Source: Planctomycetia bacterium (GTDB lineage Bacteria > Planctomycetota > Planctomycetia > Pirellulales > Thermoguttaceae). Taken from it: a stretch of 33,549 nt of DNA. The notes under the pieces are model-generated. The model had not been told where the DNA came from. It ran no database searches and was given only the letters and a program-made list of their open reading frames with translations. Shown here piece after piece: positions 32,468 through 33,549 of the stretch (within the stretch, counting starts at the first letter, position 1; each line of letters opens with the position of its first letter). The stretch is from positions 1 to 33,549 of the forward strand of contig JAUNBF010000044.1 in NCBI GenBank assembly GCA_030527185.1. Direction: 5' to 3'. Made by a program: the position numbers and the translations under genes.

Positions 32468-33549
32468 CCGACTTTCCTTGCGACGGGGGTAAAAAGGCTC
32501 TTTTTCAGAAAGAAAACGGTTCCGAAAAGCAGCAAGCACCACGTGGCTGGCTCAGGAACCTGGGAAGGTTGGTACAGCATGGCATTGGTGCCAAATTCGG
32601 TGTTAAACGCGGACAAATCCCAAATCAGAGAATTCATATCCCCCATGTCCAACAACGAAAGAACGAGAGAGGATGGGGAGGTACCCTCGGTGACGGCCAG
32701 ACTTTCGTTCTTCTCGTCCAGCCAGCCCAATAAATCGTTGAACAGGTCTCCCTCCAGATTCGTGTAAAGGATCAGCGAATCTCCCGTCGGTTCCAGAGCG
32801 CCGAAAATACCTTCGGAAGGGAGGTCGTTTTTCAGGCTGGCGTTGAGGTCTCCGTCCAAAATACTCAAGTCGTACAGATTGCTGGAAGTGCTTTTCGGGG
32901 CAGCACTTACGCCGCCATCGATGAGGGTATAAACTGCGTTTGAATCGGCAAATTGGATTCCCTCCACATCGACCGCGACGGTGCCGTAATACTGGAGCGT
33001 TGCCGCCGTTCCCGAATTCGTGATTCCCGCCACCAGATTTTCGTTTGCATCCCGATACGTCAACGCCTTCCCGGAATTTTGCAGAAACGTGATTTTGGAC
33101 GTCTCCGACCCCATGGAAAGACTGCCCACTTTCACCACACCGCCGGAGATGGTGAGCAGCCCGGTCGAGATCGTCGTATTTCCCACACTGAGTCTTCCTG
33201 TCAGATTGAGTGTTCCGCCGGAAATTTCCGCAACTCCCGTGGCATTGGGGGACCCCGTAGCATTTCCCCGGCCCAGATACATACAATCTCCGGTAGAAGT
33301 GACATTCACGGTTCCGCCCGATTGAATGTAGTAACCAGTTCCCACAGAACGATTTCCGACATTGAAAAAGCTGCTCACAGTAACCGTTCCGTTGCGAACT
33401 TCAAACGTGCCGTCTCCATCTGAATCGTGAGCAATTTGGACATGACCTGCGCTAAACTGTGCACTGGTTCCATTGATTAAAATCGTACTCCCACCACGGG
33501 GTAGTTCACCGGTTTGCAAAGAAACGCAGGCCGGTTTTTTTGTGCGCAC
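32464..33549 (-). CDS. PEP-CTERM surface protein with autotransporter-like beta repeats (5' end outside window)
   Basis: 361 residues visible; the start lies beyond the right edge. The first 160 residues contain short strands typical of passenger-type beta-helices: FEVRNGTVTVSSFFNVGN, YIQSGGTVNVTS, VAEISGGTLNLTGRLSVGN, LLTISGGVVKVGSLSMG. The C-terminus is a sorting signal: VPEPATWCLLLFGTVFFLKK (PEP motif, one membrane helix, then Lys/Arg). Exosortase family enzymes recognise this signal and move the protein to the surface. The exosortase gene is not in this window. The TGA is shared with the start of the DUF1559 gene, giving a four-base ATGA overlap. Confidence 0.9.
   Translation of the reverse strand: MRTKKPACVSLQTGELPRGGSTILINGTSAQFSAGHVQIAHDSDGDGTFEVRNGTVTVSSFFNVGNRSVGTGYYIQSGGTVNVTSTGDCMYLGRGNATGSPNATGVAEISGGTLNLTGRLSVGNTTISTGLLTISGGVVKVGSLSMGSETSKITFLQNSGKALTYRDANENLVAGITNSGTAATLQYYGTVAVDVEGIQFADSNAVYTLIDGGVSAAPKSTSSNLYDLSILDGDLNASLKNDLPSEGIFGALEPTGDSLILYTNLEGDLFNDLLGWLDEKNESLAVTEGTSPSSLVLSLLDMGDMNSLIWDLSAFNTEFGTNAMLYQPSQVPEPATWCLLLFGTVFFLKKSLFTPVARKVG

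Overview
The window most likely comes from a bacterium of the phylum Planctomycetota. The strongest marker is a DUF1559 prepilin-like protein at the right edge, lying directly behind an exosortase-type PEP-CTERM surface protein. An OleC-like ligase, two Tat-exported enzymes (a Gfo/Idh/MocA oxidoreductase and a metallophosphoesterase) and several secreted or membrane proteins of unknown function fit this. Genes have ordinary Shine-Dalgarno sequences and sigma-70-like promoters, several sharing a -10 region of the form GGTAAAATAG. No rRNA, tRNA, CRISPR array or complete insertion sequence was found.

Layout. 1-500: the end of a possible upstream gene and a copy of a dispersed repeat. 495-1721: secreted beta-helix protein with a very acidic tail. 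1827-3525: iron unit, a DtxR-type regulator fused to FeoA, followed by a FeoB reduced to its G domain. 3526-4232: gene-free stretch packed with palindromic and dispersed repeats. 4233-6392: GH57 glucanotransferase/amylase-like enzyme. 6741-8883 (minus): prfB and a YhaM-like exoribonuclease. 9024-9572: small unknown gene preceded in frame by an open remnant. 9806-11473: HIT protein and Tat-exported metallophosphoesterase. 11470-13407 (minus): two glycosyltransferases behind a strong promoter; the first carries an (AT)11 tract in its coding sequence. 13679-14203: lipoprotein. 14270-15922 (minus): OleC-like ligase. 16001-18269 (minus): rubrerythrin, DUF89 phosphatase and a membrane protein. 18445-21723 (minus): clpC and a membrane protein. 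22362-22823: conserved-looking small coiled-coil protein. 22887-25700 (minus): aldo/keto reductase, UbiA prenyltransferase and SGNH hydrolase. 25847-26419: Isf-like flavoprotein. 26432-27754 (minus): Gfo/Idh/MocA oxidoreductase. 28054-30132: ligA. 30291-31421: secreted protein. 31496-33549 (minus): PEP-CTERM protein overlapping the DUF1559 gene.

Most of the window is housekeeping: translation termination, RNA turnover, proteolysis, DNA ligation, peroxide defence and iron control. The accessory signals are (a) the possible phase-variable glycosyltransferase, (b) the truncated FeoB beside a nest of repeats, (c) a 42-bp repeat family on both sides of the GH57 gene, and (d) the translationally coupled PEP-CTERM/DUF1559 pair. 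No clear new multi-gene defence or biosynthetic system is visible. The (AT)11 glycosyltransferase switch is the best candidate for an undescribed mechanism.
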